Shown piece by piece: positions 53,202 through 64,000 of a stretch of DNA of 64,000 bases. The notes below the pieces were generated by a model that had not been told where the DNA came from, ran no database searches, and worked only from the letters and a program-made list of their open reading frames with translations. Where the stretch lies: NCBI RefSeq assembly GCF_017565405.1, contig NZ_JAGEKR010000005.1:1-64000 (forward strand). The letters run 5' to 3'. Each line of letters starts with the position of its first letter. Within the stretch, counting starts at the first letter, position 1. Made by a program: the position numbers and the translations under genes. This stretch comes from Allobranchiibius sp. CTAmp26 (lineage in GTDB: Bacteria > Actinomycetota > Actinomycetes > Actinomycetales > Dermatophilaceae).

Positions 53202-54421
53202 AGCGGGGTCACCACGAGCACGACCTGCGCGCCGCCCACCCGGGTGATGACGATGGTGGTGGAGCGGTCGCCCTGCAGCCGCAACTGGCGGCGCAGCTGG
53301 TCGGCGTCCAGTGACACCCCGCGCTTCTTGATGGTGAGGTTGCCGGTGTCCCGGTCCCGCAACAGGGCGCGAAGCCCCTTGAGGTTGTAGGGCATCGCGT
53401 CCGTTATGGCGTACCGGCGGGCCCACGGCAGCTGGACGTCGGCGAGCCCGGTGACGTAGCCCACCCCTGGTGACAGCTCGCGTCCGTCGGCCGCGTTGAC
53501 CAGCGCCCCGACCAGGCCCGCGCGGAGGACGGCGCGGTCCGGTTCGTAGAGGTAGGGGCCGAGACGGCTGAGTTCGGCGGGCATCGGCTGGGCACCCGCG
53601 GCGTCCTGCTCGGTGACGAGGGCGCCGACGTGCTCCCGCAGCACGCACGCGGTGCGCCCGGGTGTCCGCACGGTGGCGCCGGCCCACAGCGCGCACTCCA
53701 GGACCTCCCCGTCGTACGACGTCCATTGCGCCTCCACGCCCGGTGGCACCGCCGCGTGCGGGAAGGCCGGGCTGAGCTTGGCCCCGGCGGCCGGGGTGCG
53801 GGTCAGGTAGCCGCGCACGTCGTCCCAGGACGGGCTGATGTCCTCGAGCCGGAAGAGCCGGCGGGTGCGTCCCTGGGCGTCGGCCACGCCCGGGGTACGC
53901 CGCGCCGGGTCGACCCACACCCCGCAGGATCGGCCGTCCTCGCCGGTCGGGATGTCGACGTGCTCGGCCGCCGCGTGCCGCACCTGGGCCTGTGGCCAGT
54001 GGCGCAGATTGACGGCGGCGATCGCGGCGGTCGCCTCGTCGGCGTCGACCGCAGTGAGGGCGATCCCGGCGCGGGCCGTGGCCATCGCGTCGGCGCCGAT
54101 GCCGCAGCCGAGGTCGTAGACGTGACGCACGCCGGCCTCGGCGAACCGGGTCGCGTGGTGCTCAGCGATCCGGGCCCTGGTGGCCTGTTCCAGGCCGTCG
54201 CGGGTGAAAAGCATCTCGCGGGCGGCGGCGCCGAACTTGGCCTCGGCGCGGGCCCGCAGATCGGACTGGGTGAGCGCTGCCGAGACCAGCTCGGCGTCGA
54301 ACCCCTCGCCACGCAGCCTGGTCGCCAGCGACATCGTCTCGGACGCGTCGTACGGTGGCAGGGACTGCAGCAGACCCCACCCCTCGCCCGACGCGAGCCG
54401 GTGCACCAGGGCGGGATCCAT
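53198..54421 (-). CDS. SAM-dependent methyltransferase with THUMP-like C-terminal domain
   Basis: A 407-residue class I methyltransferase. The SAM loop is VYDLGCGIGADAMA, followed by AVDADEATAAIAAVN; the C-terminal third (GNLTIKKRGVSLDADQLRRQL) is the THUMP-like domain found in an actinobacterial group. A tRNA or rRNA target is likely, but the modified base is unknown. ATG 54421 is preferred to ATG 54430: homologues begin near MDPALVHRL, and CAGAAT on the minus strand lies 7 bases before it. It is coupled to the GH3 gene by GTGA. Confidence 0.82.
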   Translation of the reverse strand: MDPALVHRLASGEGWGLLQSLPPYDASETMSLATRLRGEGFDAELVSAALTQSDLRARAEAKFGAAAREMLFTRDGLEQATRARIAEHHATRFAEAGVRHVYDLGCGIGADAMATARAGIALTAVDADEATAAIAAVNLRHWPQAQVRHAAAEHVDIPTGEDGRSCGVWVDPARRTPGVADAQGRTRRLFRLEDISPSWDDVRGYLTRTPAAGAKLSPAFPHAAVPPGVEAQWTSYDGEVLECALWAGATVRTPGRTACVLREHVGALVTEQDAAGAQPMPAELSRLGPYLYEPDRAVLRAGLVGALVNAADGRELSPGVGYVTGLADVQLPWARRYAITDAMPYNLKGLRALLRDRDTGNLTIKKRGVSLDADQLRRQLRLQGDRSTTIVITRVGGAQVVLVVTPL

Positions 54422-54482
54422 GGCGGACATTCTGACGCACGACCGGCTCGCTCCTACGCTCGCGGCGCCCCTCCGTGCGGGT

Positions 54483-54509
54483 TTGGCACTCGAGTTGCAC
54501 GAGTGCTAA
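54483..54509. promoter_or_regulatory. CIRCE operator (HrcA binding site) of groES-groEL
   Basis: TTGGCACTC and GAGTGCTAA are separated by 9 bases: 17 of 18 positions match the CIRCE consensus. It overlaps the -35 (TTGCAC, 54495-54500) of a promoter whose -10 is TAGATT (54519-54524), so HrcA bound here should repress at normal temperature. Confidence 0.95.
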
Positions 54510-54529
54510 CGCGCGGCATAGATTCAGGG

Positions 54530-54556
54530 CTGGCACTCCCCCTGGGACAGTGCCAG
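54530..54556. promoter_or_regulatory. Second, degenerate CIRCE-like operator
   Basis: CTGGCACTC-N9-CAGTGCCAG keeps the GCACT/AGTGC core and the 9-base spacer of CIRCE and is itself a near-perfect palindrome. It begins 20 bases after the first CIRCE, at or just after the transcription start. Confidence 0.7.
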
Positions 54557-54669
54557 TGCAGGCACCGAGGCCGACCCCGCGACGGCGTCCTCGAACCGCC
54601 TTCACCGGCGAGGTTCCCAGGGACCACCAACTCCCTGCCATCGGCAGGCCACCAAGGAAGGTCCCCACC

Positions 54670-54963
54670 GTGTCGGTCAACATCACGCCGCTCGAAGACC
54701 GCGTCGTCGTCAAGTCCGTCGAGGCCGAGCAGACCACCGCCTCCGGCCTGGTCATCCCGGACACCGCCAAGGAGAAGCCCCAGGAGGGCGAGGTCCTGGC
54801 CGTCGGTCCCGGTCGCATCGACGACCACGGCAACCGCGTCCCGCTGGACGTCGCCGTCGGCGACAAGGTCATCTACAGCAAGTACGGCGGCACCGAGGTG
54901 AAGTACTCCGGCGAGGAGCTGCTCATCTTGTCCGCCCGCGACATCCTCGCGGTCGTCAAGTAA
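54670..54963 (+). CDS. groES: Co-chaperonin GroES
   Basis: A 97-residue lid subunit of the chaperonin. [19 protein letters not shown] at the start, the mobile-loop area [19 protein letters not shown] and [11 protein letters not shown] are typical. The start is GTG 54670 after AAGGAAGG; the leader from the predicted start point is about 140 bases. It is followed by groEL after 147 bases. Confidence 0.97.
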   Translation: MSVNITPLEDRVVVKSVEAEQTTASGLVIPDTAKEKPQEGEVLAVGPGRIDDHGNRVPLDVAVGDKVIYSKYGGTEVKYSGEELLILSARDILAVVK

Positions 54964-55101
54964 CTCCGTCGTCACGTAGCTGACGACATCTCGTACGTCG
55001 CACGCCCCGGCTGTGGGCCCGTCATCAACGCTGCCGGGCCCGCCGCCGGGGCGTCGTCGTACCAGCTGCCTGCCTCCCGCACGCATCCACGAGACATCTA
55101 A

Positions 55102-56727
<1,626 letters not shown>

Positions 56728-56747
56728 GCTGAGCTGAATCGCACGAC

Positions 56748-56781
56748 GACGAGCCCCCAGCCGCACGGCTGGGGGCTCGTC
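56748..56781. terminator. Bidirectional terminator hairpin after groEL
   Basis: A perfect 15-bp stem (748-762 with 767-781) and four-base loop lie between groEL and the convergent S4 protein gene, 16 bases before the latter's stop. No U tract. Confidence 0.85.
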
Positions 56782-56796
56782 ACGTTCGAAGGGGTC

Positions 56797-57030
56797 TCAG
56801 TCGGCGACGACGTGCACCTCGACGTCGCCCAGACGGACGACGGCGCCCACCGGCACTGCCCGCGCGCGCCGGGTCTCGACCTCACCGTCCACGAGCACCT
56901 CGCCGCCCTGGATCAGGGCCCGGGCCTGCGCACCGTCCTCGACGACTCCTGCGAGTTTGAGCAGCTGGCCGAGCCGGATGGATTCGTCGCGGATGGGCAC
57001 CTGGAGTGGGGCGGTCGTCATACCGGCCAT
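56797..57030 (-). CDS. Small S4-domain RNA-binding protein (YbcJ/YaaA-like)
   Basis: A 77-residue protein that is almost entirely one S4 RNA-binding domain: IRLGQLLKLAGVVEDGAQAR, then GGEVLVDGEVETRRARAV and VRLGDVEVHVV. Such proteins bind rRNA or tRNA, but this one's target is unknown. The start is uncertain: ATG 57030 and ATG 57021 are both in frame and neither has a good Shine-Dalgarno. Confidence 0.8.
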   Translation of the reverse strand: MAGMTTAPLQVPIRDESIRLGQLLKLAGVVEDGAQARALIQGGEVLVDGEVETRRARAVPVGAVVRLGDVEVHVVAD

Positions 57031-57143
57031 GGTGTCAGGCGTGCGACCGGTGACCCCCGCAATTGACGACGGGCACGCGCGGCTGGTTACGGTGGACTGC
57101 CACCATCGGTCGAGCAGGCGACCCGGTAGGTCGAAGGAGCTGG

Positions 57144-57815
57144 ATGAGTTTCGGCGGTCCGCAGCCGACACCCCACGAGCAGTGGGGCTCTCCGGCGACC
57201 CTCGGCGACGGCGTAACGAAATCGGCTCGGCCCACGATGGAACCGGCGGACGTGCAGATTCCGCTGTGCGACCTGGTGGCAGATGCCTGCGATGGGGACG
57301 CGGCAGCCACCGACCAGTTGATGGCAGCTGTGCACCAGATCGCCCTCCGGTACGCGCGGGGGCGGCTCGGGCGGCACTCGGCTGCCACTCATGCGGCCGC
57401 GGACGCGGCGCAGGAGGTGTGTGTGGCCGTCTTGACCGCACTGCCCCGCTACGTCGACCGCGGACTTCCCTTCGAGGCGTTCATCTATCGGATCGCCGCC
57501 AACAAGGTGGCCGACGTCCAGCGATCCGTCATGCGCGGCCCGCAGCCCACGGACGAGGTGCCCGAGTCGGTGGACAGCGCACCCGGCCCCGAGGCCGCCG
57601 CCGTCGCCGGTGAGCAGGCGGACCGGATCTGGAAACTGCTCCACAGGCTCTCCCCGCAACACCGCGAGATCCTCACCCTGCGGGTCGCCGTCGGGATGAG
57701 TGCCGACGAGACGGCTGCTGCGCTCGGGATGACGGCCGGTGCCGTCCGGGTGGCTCAACACCGCGCCCTGACGCGGCTGCGTTCGCTGCTTCCCAGCGGG
57801 GGTGAGGCGCTGTGA
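57144..57815 (+). CDS. Sigma-70 family (ECF-like) sigma factor, ShbA/SigD type
   Basis: A 223-residue sigma factor. Region 2 spans [20 protein letters not shown] to [21 protein letters not shown], and region 4 shows [23 protein letters not shown] and [15 protein letters not shown]. The gene order sigma, anti-sigma, guaB, guaB3 equals M. tuberculosis sigD-rsdA-guaB2-guaB3 and the ShbA locus of Streptomyces. ATG 57144 has AAGGAG 6 bases upstream; earlier in-frame starts lack one. The next gene overlaps it by GTGA. Confidence 0.9.
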   Translation: MSFGGPQPTPHEQWGSPATLGDGVTKSARPTMEPADVQIPLCDLVADACDGDAAATDQLMAAVHQIALRYARGRLGRHSAATHAAADAAQEVCVAVLTALPRYVDRGLPFEAFIYRIAANKVADVQRSVMRGPQPTDEVPESVDSAPGPEAAAVAGEQADRIWKLLHRLSPQHREILTLRVAVGMSADETAAALGMTAGAVRVAQHRALTRLRSLLPSGGEAL

Positions 57816-58660
57816 CCCCTCCCTCCATCCACCGCATCCAGAGCGACGACGAGCTGCTGGACCAGATCGGCTCGCGCGCCGGAGGGCACAGCGCCCGCGG
57901 GGACGACGCCGTCACGGATCTGCTCACCGGCTGGGTCGACCACGTGGACGACCTCTGCTCCCCGCGCGTCGAGAAGGCCGCCGGCCGGTACGCGCGCACC
58001 CGGCGCGGAGGTGTGCGCGCGGGGGTCGCTGCCGCCGTGCTTGTGGGCACGCTCTCCGTCAGCGGGATGGCCGCTGCGATGACCAGCACCACCGTGCCTG
58101 TCCTGCACCAGCTGGGTCAGGTGACGAGGGGTCTGGTCTTCGAGGCCCCCGAGGTCGCCACCCAGCACCAGACGCCGTCACCCGGTGCGCCGCTGGCCGC
58201 GGACACCCCCACCACGCTGCTCACCGCGCCGCCGCTGCCGGGCTCCCCGCAGGACCTCATCACGGTCTCCTCGTCCTCCGTCCGATCCTCAACCCTCTCG
58301 CCCTCGTCGATCTTCCGGCGCCCGGCGCCGGGATCGACCTCCTCGCGGCGGCCGACGAGCTCCCGGACCGCCCCGACGCGCACGTCGAAGCCCACGACGA
58401 CGGCGCCCACGATGACGACGTCACCCAAGCCCACCACCCCGCCCACGACGGTGGCGCCGACCACCGCGCCAGGTTCGACCGGTTCGCCGCCCAGCACGAC
58501 CTCGGTGCCGACCCGCACCGTGCGGCCGACGTTGCCGACGAACCCGGCGACGAGTTCGCCCACCTCGACGATCATGACGAGCCCGACACCGCGGCTGTCC
58601 ACGTCGACGTCCTCCTCCCCGCCGGCGCCGTCCTCGACCCCCACGGGCAGCGCCGGCTGA
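57812..58660 (+). CDS. RsdA-like membrane anti-sigma factor
   Basis: A 282-residue protein predicted to hold the preceding sigma factor at the membrane. The N-terminal 60 residues ([28 protein letters not shown]) resemble the sigma-D-binding region of RsdA; one membrane helix follows ([21 protein letters not shown]). The outer part, from about residue 115, is an extreme Ser/Thr/Pro-rich low-complexity tail with no fold. The GTG overlaps the sigma gene stop, so the two proteins are made in step. Confidence 0.8.
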   Translation: MTPPSIHRIQSDDELLDQIGSRAGGHSARGDDAVTDLLTGWVDHVDDLCSPRVEKAAGRYARTRRGGVRAGVAAAVLVGTLSVSGMAAAMTSTTVPVLHQLGQVTRGLVFEAPEVATQHQTPSPGAPLAADTPTTLLTAPPLPGSPQDLITVSSSSVRSSTLSPSSIFRRPAPGSTSSRRPTSSRTAPTRTSKPTTTAPTMTTSPKPTTPPTTVAPTTAPGSTGSPPSTTSVPTRTVRPTLPTNPATSSPTSTIMTSPTPRLSTSTSSSPPAPSSTPTGSAG

Positions 58661-60235
<1,575 letters not shown>

Positions 60236-60275
60236 CCCGCGGCGCCGCGGTTCGGGCCGCGGAGGCCGCGCCCGC

Positions 60276-60281
60276 TAACCT
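60276..60281 (+). promoter_or_regulatory. Putative -10 box (TAACCT), leaderless start
   Basis: TAACCT is 6 bases before the GTG at 60288 of the second IMPDH-family gene. Confidence 0.45.
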
Positions 60282-60287
60282 GACGCG

Positions 60288-61409
60288 GTGAGTGAGATCG
60301 AGATCGGCCGCGGCAAACGAGGACGTCGGGCGTATTCGTTCGACGACGTGGCGGTCGTGCCGTCGCGACGCACCCGGGACCCGGAAGAGGTGTCGGTCTC
60401 CTGGCAGATCGACGCGTACCACTTCGATCTGCCCGTGATGGCCGCCCCGATGGACTCGGTGATGTCCCCGGCCTCCGCGATCGCCCTCGGCCAGCTCGGC
60501 GGACTGCCGGTGCTGGACCTCGAGGGCCTCTGGACGCGCTACGAGTCGCCCGAGCCGCTGCTGGCCGAGATCGCCTCCCTGGATCCGGCGAACGCGACAG
60601 CGCGGATGCGCGAGCTCTACAACGAGCCGATCCGACCCGATCTGATCGAGTTGCGGCTGAAGGAGATCCGCGGCTCCGGCTGCACGGTCGCCGGCGCGTT
60701 GTCACCCCAGCGCACCCAGGAGCACTGGCGCACAGTGGTCGACGCCGGTGTGGACCTGTTCGTCATCCGGGGCACGACGGTGTCCGCGGAGCACGTCTCC
60801 GGCCGCGCGGAGCCGCTGAACCTCAAGCGCTTCATCTACGAGCTCGACGTGCCCGTCATCGTCGGCGGCGTCGCGACGTACACCGCGGCGCTGCACCTGA
60901 TGCGCACCGGCGCCGCCGGTGTCCTGGTCGGCTTCGGCGGGGGAGCGGCGCACACCACCCGGCGCACCCTCGGCATCCACGCGCCCCTGGCGTCGGCCGT
61001 CGCCGATATCGCGGCCGCTCGGCGCGACTACATGGACGAGACCGGTGGGCGCTACGTACACGTCATCGCCGACGGCGGACTCGGCACCAGCGGCGACGTG
61101 GTCAAGGCCGTCGCCTGCGGCGCGGACGCCGTGATGCTGGGCGCGGCGCTGGCTCGCTCGACCGAGGCGCCGGGGCGCGGTTTCCACTGGGGCTCCGAGG
61201 CCCATCACCACGACCTGCCGCGCGGCGAGCGGGTCGAGGTCGGCACCGTCGGCACCCTGGAGCAGATCCTGACCGGCCCGGGCCAGTCCGCCGACGGCTC
61301 CACCAACATGGTCGGCGCCCTTCGGCGGGCCATGGCCACCACGGGGTACTCCGACCTCAAGGAGTTCCAGCGGGTCGAGGTTGTCGTGGCCCCGTACCAG
61401 CGCAGCTGA
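60288..61409 (+). CDS. guaB3: GuaB3 family IMP dehydrogenase-related protein
   Basis: A 373-residue barrel protein of the GuaB3 group, which lacks the CBS domains. It begins EIGRGKRGRRAYSFDDVAVVPS and shows DLPVMAAPMDSV, GGVATYTAALHLMRTGAAGV and VIADGGLGTSGDVVKAVACGADAVMLGAA in order, ending in YSDLKEFQRVEV. The loop that holds the catalytic Cys of IMPDH (GSICTTR) is not found, so it is unlikely to be a second IMPDH; a related purine-nucleotide activity has been proposed for the family. Confidence 0.9.
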   Translation: MSEIEIGRGKRGRRAYSFDDVAVVPSRRTRDPEEVSVSWQIDAYHFDLPVMAAPMDSVMSPASAIALGQLGGLPVLDLEGLWTRYESPEPLLAEIASLDPANATARMRELYNEPIRPDLIELRLKEIRGSGCTVAGALSPQRTQEHWRTVVDAGVDLFVIRGTTVSAEHVSGRAEPLNLKRFIYELDVPVIVGGVATYTAALHLMRTGAAGVLVGFGGGAAHTTRRTLGIHAPLASAVADIAAARRDYMDETGGRYVHVIADGGLGTSGDVVKAVACGADAVMLGAALARSTEAPGRGFHWGSEAHHHDLPRGERVEVGTVGTLEQILTGPGQSADGSTNMVGALRRAMATTGYSDLKEFQRVEVVVAPYQRS

Positions 61410-61436
61410 GTCCGACGCGCCGTTCGGCTTCCCTTG

Positions 61437-61452
61437 TGTGACCGTCGTCACC
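61437..61452. promoter_or_regulatory. CRP-like operator candidate
   Basis: TGTGA-N6-TCACC matches the cAMP-receptor-protein site TGTGA-N6-TCACA at 9 of 10 fixed positions. It lies 53 bases before the GMC oxidoreductase ATG and about 28 bases after guaB3. TACTCT (61453-61458) next to it could be a -10. Confidence 0.45.
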
Positions 61453-61504
61453 TACTCTGCAGTAACTACCGCAGGGCACCTGGCCTCGACGAGGAAAGCG
61501 ATGG

Positions 61505-63235
61505 ATGGCGATGACGACGTACGACCATGACGTAGTGGTGATCGGCTCCGGGTTCGGCGGCTCCGTGGCGGCGTTACGCGCCGCTGAGAAGGGCTACGAC
61601 GTGCTCGTCTACGAAGCGGGGCGCCGTTTCGAGGACTCCGACTTCGCCAAGACCTCCTGGGACGTGCGCAAATACCTGTGGGCGCCGGCGTTCAAGTGCT
61701 TCGGCGTGCAGCGCTACCACCGGCTGCCCGACGTGATGATCCTGGCCGGCGCCGGCGTGGGCGGAGGTTCGCTGAACTACGCGAACACGCTCTACAAGCC
61801 GCCGACCCCGTTCTTTGAGGACCCGCAGTGGGCCGGCATCACCGATTGGGAGGACGAGCTCACCCCGCACTACGACGTCGCGCGCCGGATGCTCGGCGTG
61901 GTCGAGGACAACCCGTGCTGGGGCGCCGCCGAGGAGATCATGCAGAACGCGGCCGCGCAGCTCGGTGCATCCGACACCTTCCGCAAGACGCCCGTCGGGG
62001 TGTTCTTCGGTGAGGCCGGCAAGACTGTCGCCGACCCGTACTTCGGTGGTGAGGGGCCGGAGCGCACCGGCTGTACGGAGTGCGGCAACTGCATGGTCGG
62101 GTGCCGGGTCGGGGCGAAGAACACCTTGATGAAGAACTACCTGGCGCTCGCCGAGCGCAAGGGGGTGCGGATCGAGCCGATGCGCACGGTGGTGCGGCTG
62201 GAGCCGCTCGGTGGCGACGAGGGATTCCGCGTCACCACCCGGTCCACCGGGGCATGGGTGCGCGCCGACCGGCGTACGGTCACCGCCCGCCAGGTGGTCG
62301 TCGCGGCGGGCACCTGGGGCACCCAGCAGCTGTTGCACCGGATGAAGTCCGCCGACGTGCTGCCGCGGTTGTCCGACCGGCTCGGCGTGCTCACCCGCAC
62401 CAACTCCGAGGAGCTGGGCGGGGCGGCCGCCGTGCGAGTGCCCGCGGATGCGGCCGTCGACCTCACGAAGGGAGTGGCGATCACCACGTCGTTCCACCTC
62501 GACGGCGACACCCACGTCGAGAACTGCCGTTACGCCAAGGGCTCCAACCTGATGGGGCTGATGTCGACCCTGCTGATCAACGGCGACAAGTCGCTGCCCG
62601 GCCGGACGAGGGAGCTGCTCACCGAGTTCGCGAAGCAGCCCGTCCGGCTCAGCCGCGCCCTCGGCCCGAAGTGGAGCGAGCGCACCATCATCGCGCTGGT
62701 CATGCAGTCCCTGGACAACTCGATCACCGTCAGCGCGAAGCGTCGGCTGGGCCGGGTTCGCCTCACCAGCACGCAGGGCCACGGCGAGCCCAACCCGAGC
62801 TGGATCCCGACCGGGCACAAGGCGATCCGCGCGATCAGTGACCAGCTGAGCAAGCTCGGCGACGTCGACGTGGTGCCCGGTGCGTGCTGGCCGGAGTTCC
62901 TGGGGATGCCGATGACCGCGCACTTCCTCGGCGGCGTGACCATCTCCGACTCGCCGCGGACCGGGGTCATCGACCCCTACCACCGCGTGTGGGGCTACCC
63001 GGCCCTGTCGGTCGTCGACGGGGCGGCGGTCTCGGCCAACCTCGGCGTCAACCCCTCGCTCACCATCACGGCCCAGGCCGAACGCGCGCTCGCGATGTGG
63101 CCCGCGAAGGGCGCGGACGACGTACGCCCGGCTCAGGGCGCGGCGTACGAGCGGGTGGCGGCTCCGGCAGCACGCGTGCCGGGTACGCCGCTCGGGATCC
63201 CCGAGGTGCCCGCGAAGGTCCCGACCGCGGTCTGA
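61505..63235 (+). CDS. GMC-family FAD oxidoreductase (ChoD/cholesterol oxidase-like)
   Basis: A 576-residue flavoprotein. The FAD loop is GSGFGGSVAALRAAEKG with the acidic end VYEAG; GVGGGSLNYANT is the second signature, and the C-terminus ends GAAVSANLGVNPSLTITAQAE. A four-cysteine motif CTECGNCMVGC (Cys 190, 193, 196, 200) resembles an iron-sulphur or zinc site, as in mycobacterial ChoD. Sterol as substrate is only an annotation tradition. ATG 61505 has GAGGAAAG 6 bases upstream; it follows guaB3 as in mycobacteria. Confidence 0.88.
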   Translation: MAMTTYDHDVVVIGSGFGGSVAALRAAEKGYDVLVYEAGRRFEDSDFAKTSWDVRKYLWAPAFKCFGVQRYHRLPDVMILAGAGVGGGSLNYANTLYKPPTPFFEDPQWAGITDWEDELTPHYDVARRMLGVVEDNPCWGAAEEIMQNAAAQLGASDTFRKTPVGVFFGEAGKTVADPYFGGEGPERTGCTECGNCMVGCRVGAKNTLMKNYLALAERKGVRIEPMRTVVRLEPLGGDEGFRVTTRSTGAWVRADRRTVTARQVVVAAGTWGTQQLLHRMKSADVLPRLSDRLGVLTRTNSEELGGAAAVRVPADAAVDLTKGVAITTSFHLDGDTHVENCRYAKGSNLMGLMSTLLINGDKSLPGRTRELLTEFAKQPVRLSRALGPKWSERTIIALVMQSLDNSITVSAKRRLGRVRLTSTQGHGEPNPSWIPTGHKAIRAISDQLSKLGDVDVVPGACWPEFLGMPMTAHFLGGVTISDSPRTGVIDPYHRVWGYPALSVVDGAAVSANLGVNPSLTITAQAERALAMWPAKGADDVRPAQGAAYERVAAPAARVPGTPLGIPEVPAKVPTAV

Positions 63236-63245
63236 CCCGGCAGGA

Positions 63246-64000
63246 TCATTTGTCGCGCCAGGAGCGCCACAGGGCGGCATACGCGCCGTCGGCGGCCACC
63301 AGCTCGGCATGCGGGCCGATCTCGGTGATCCGCCCGTCCTCCACGACCGCCACCCGGTCGGCGTCGTGCGCCGTGTGCAGGCGGTGCGCGATCGCCACGA
63401 CGGTGCGGCCCTCGACCACAGCGTTGAGCGACCGCTCCAGGTGCCGGGCGGCGCGCGGGTCCAGCAGGGAGGTCGCCTCGTCCAGCACCAGGGTGTGCGG
63501 ATCGGTCAGCACCAGACGCGCCAGTGAGAGCTGTTGCGCCGCAGCGTCGCTCAACGTCTGGCCACCCTGCCCGATGCGGGTGTCCAGGCCGTCCGGCAGC
63601 GCGGAGGCCCAGGGCAGGGCGTCGACCGAGCGCAGCGATGCCCACAGCGCCTCGTCGTCCGCTGCGGGCCGGGCGAGGAGCAGGTTGTCGCGCAGCGTCC
63701 CGACGAAGACGTGGTGCTCCTGGGTGACGAGGGCGACCTCGCCGCGCAGGTCGTCCAGCGGCAGCTCCACCAGCGGTACTCCGCCGACGGTGACCGACCC
63801 GCTGCCCGGACCGTCGATACCGGCGAGCAGTCGCCCGAGCGTGGACTTGCCCGCGCCCGACGGGCCGACGATCGCCAGCCGCTCGCCGGGCGACAGGTCC
63901 AGGTCGATGCCGTGCAGCACCTCACGCCCCGCGCGGTAGGAGTAGCGCACGTCGCGCGCGGCGAGGCGCGAGTCCGTCGGGCGCGCGTCACCCGCTTCGC
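63246..64000 (-). CDS. ABC exporter, nucleotide-binding domain (gene continues past window)
   Basis: The C-terminal 250 residues of a larger transporter whose membrane part lies beyond the right edge; the frame stays open to base 64000. Walker A is GPSGAGKST, the Q-loop VTQEHHVF, Walker B TLVLDEATS and the His switch AIAHRL. The signature is unusual, LSDAAAQQLSLAR in place of LSGGQRQRIALAR, suggesting one degenerate ATP site as in heterodimeric exporters. A partner gene would be expected next to it. Confidence 0.85.
   Translation of the reverse strand, partial: EAGDARPTDSRLAARDVRYSYRAGREVLHGIDLDLSPGERLAIVGPSGAGKSTLGRLLAGIDGPGSGSVTVGGVPLVELPLDDLRGEVALVTQEHHVFVGTLRDNLLLARPAADDEALWASLRSVDALPWASALPDGLDTRIGQGGQTLSDAAAQQLSLARLVLTDPHTLVLDEATSLLDPRAARHLERSLNAVVEGRTVVAIAHRLHTAHDADRVAVVEDGRITEIGPHAELVAADGAYAALWRSWRDK

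Noticed and set aside
60288-61409. A second true IMP dehydrogenase
   Set aside because: The CBS domains and catalytic Cys loop are missing, so it is a GuaB3 paralogue.

Overview
The window is high-GC chromosomal DNA from an actinobacterium. Evidence: mycothiol S-conjugate amidase (mca), lysX, ShbA/SigD-type sigma factor with an RsdA-like anti-sigma, imuA-imuB-dnaE2 with a mycobacterial-type SOS box, groES-groEL1 with a His-rich tail, two IMP-dehydrogenase genes in a row, and many GTG starts and GTGA/ATGA overlaps. Gene order in two blocks mirrors Mycobacterium tuberculosis (metB-greA-DUF4307-mca-hemolysin III-Z-prenyl transferase-phoH2, and glmS-nnrD-alr-tsaE-tsaB-rimI-tsaD-groES-groEL-sigD-rsdA-guaB2-guaB3-choD). 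The overall flavour suggests a Micrococcales member, possibly Dermacoccaceae-like; that placement is inference. No prophage, IS element, tRNA or CRISPR array was seen.

Layout. 1-245: end of an rRNA operon (23S-5S spacer, 5S rRNA, strong terminator). 316-8181: lysX, an amidohydrolase, a YyaL/DUF255 protein and an FAD oxidoreductase. 8200-14924: a gamma-glutamylation catabolic cluster (APC permease, FadR-type regulator, glutamine-synthetase-like ligase, aldehyde dehydrogenase, short-chain dehydrogenase, class I amidotransferase hydrolase). It resembles the Puu pathway but has no amine oxidase and does have a dehydrogenase, which fits an amino-alcohol such as ethanolamine better than putrescine. 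14976-20688: SOS mutasome imuA-imuB-dnaE2 under a perfect LexA box. 20732-28277: RibD-like reductase, ferritin, phosphotransferase, msrA, a fused alpha-beta glycyl-tRNA synthetase, VOC protein, metB. 28423-30251: DrrAB-type ABC exporter. 30334-34348: greA, DUF4307, mca, small membrane protein, hemolysin III, prenyl transferase. 34560-35986: a 40-codon gene translationally coupled to phoH2 (PhoAT-PhoH2-like pair). 36289-39065: secreted lytic-transglycosylase-like protein, GntP permease, membrane protein. 39430-51862: coaA, then glmS-acpS-nnr-unknown, DUF347 protein, and alr-hydrolase-tsaE-tsaB-rimI-tsaD. 51870-54421: LpqI-like GH3 lipoprotein and THUMP-like methyltransferase. 54483-56781: two CIRCE-type operators, groES, groEL. 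56797-63235: S4 protein, shbA-rsdA, guaB, guaB3, GMC oxidoreductase. 63246-64000: 3' part of an ABC exporter gene running off the window.

The most unusual signals are: a 51-bp tandem repeat family in two intergenic loci in opposite orientation (39200-39285 and 45806-45940); the small gene coupled to phoH2; the one-chain glycyl-tRNA synthetase; the oxidase-less gamma-glutamylation cluster; a duplicated motif inside lysX; and about seventeen genes where a TANNNT-like -10 box sits 6-9 bases before the start codon, implying widespread leaderless transcription. Identifications rest on reading the translated sequences and remembered family motifs; no database search was possible.
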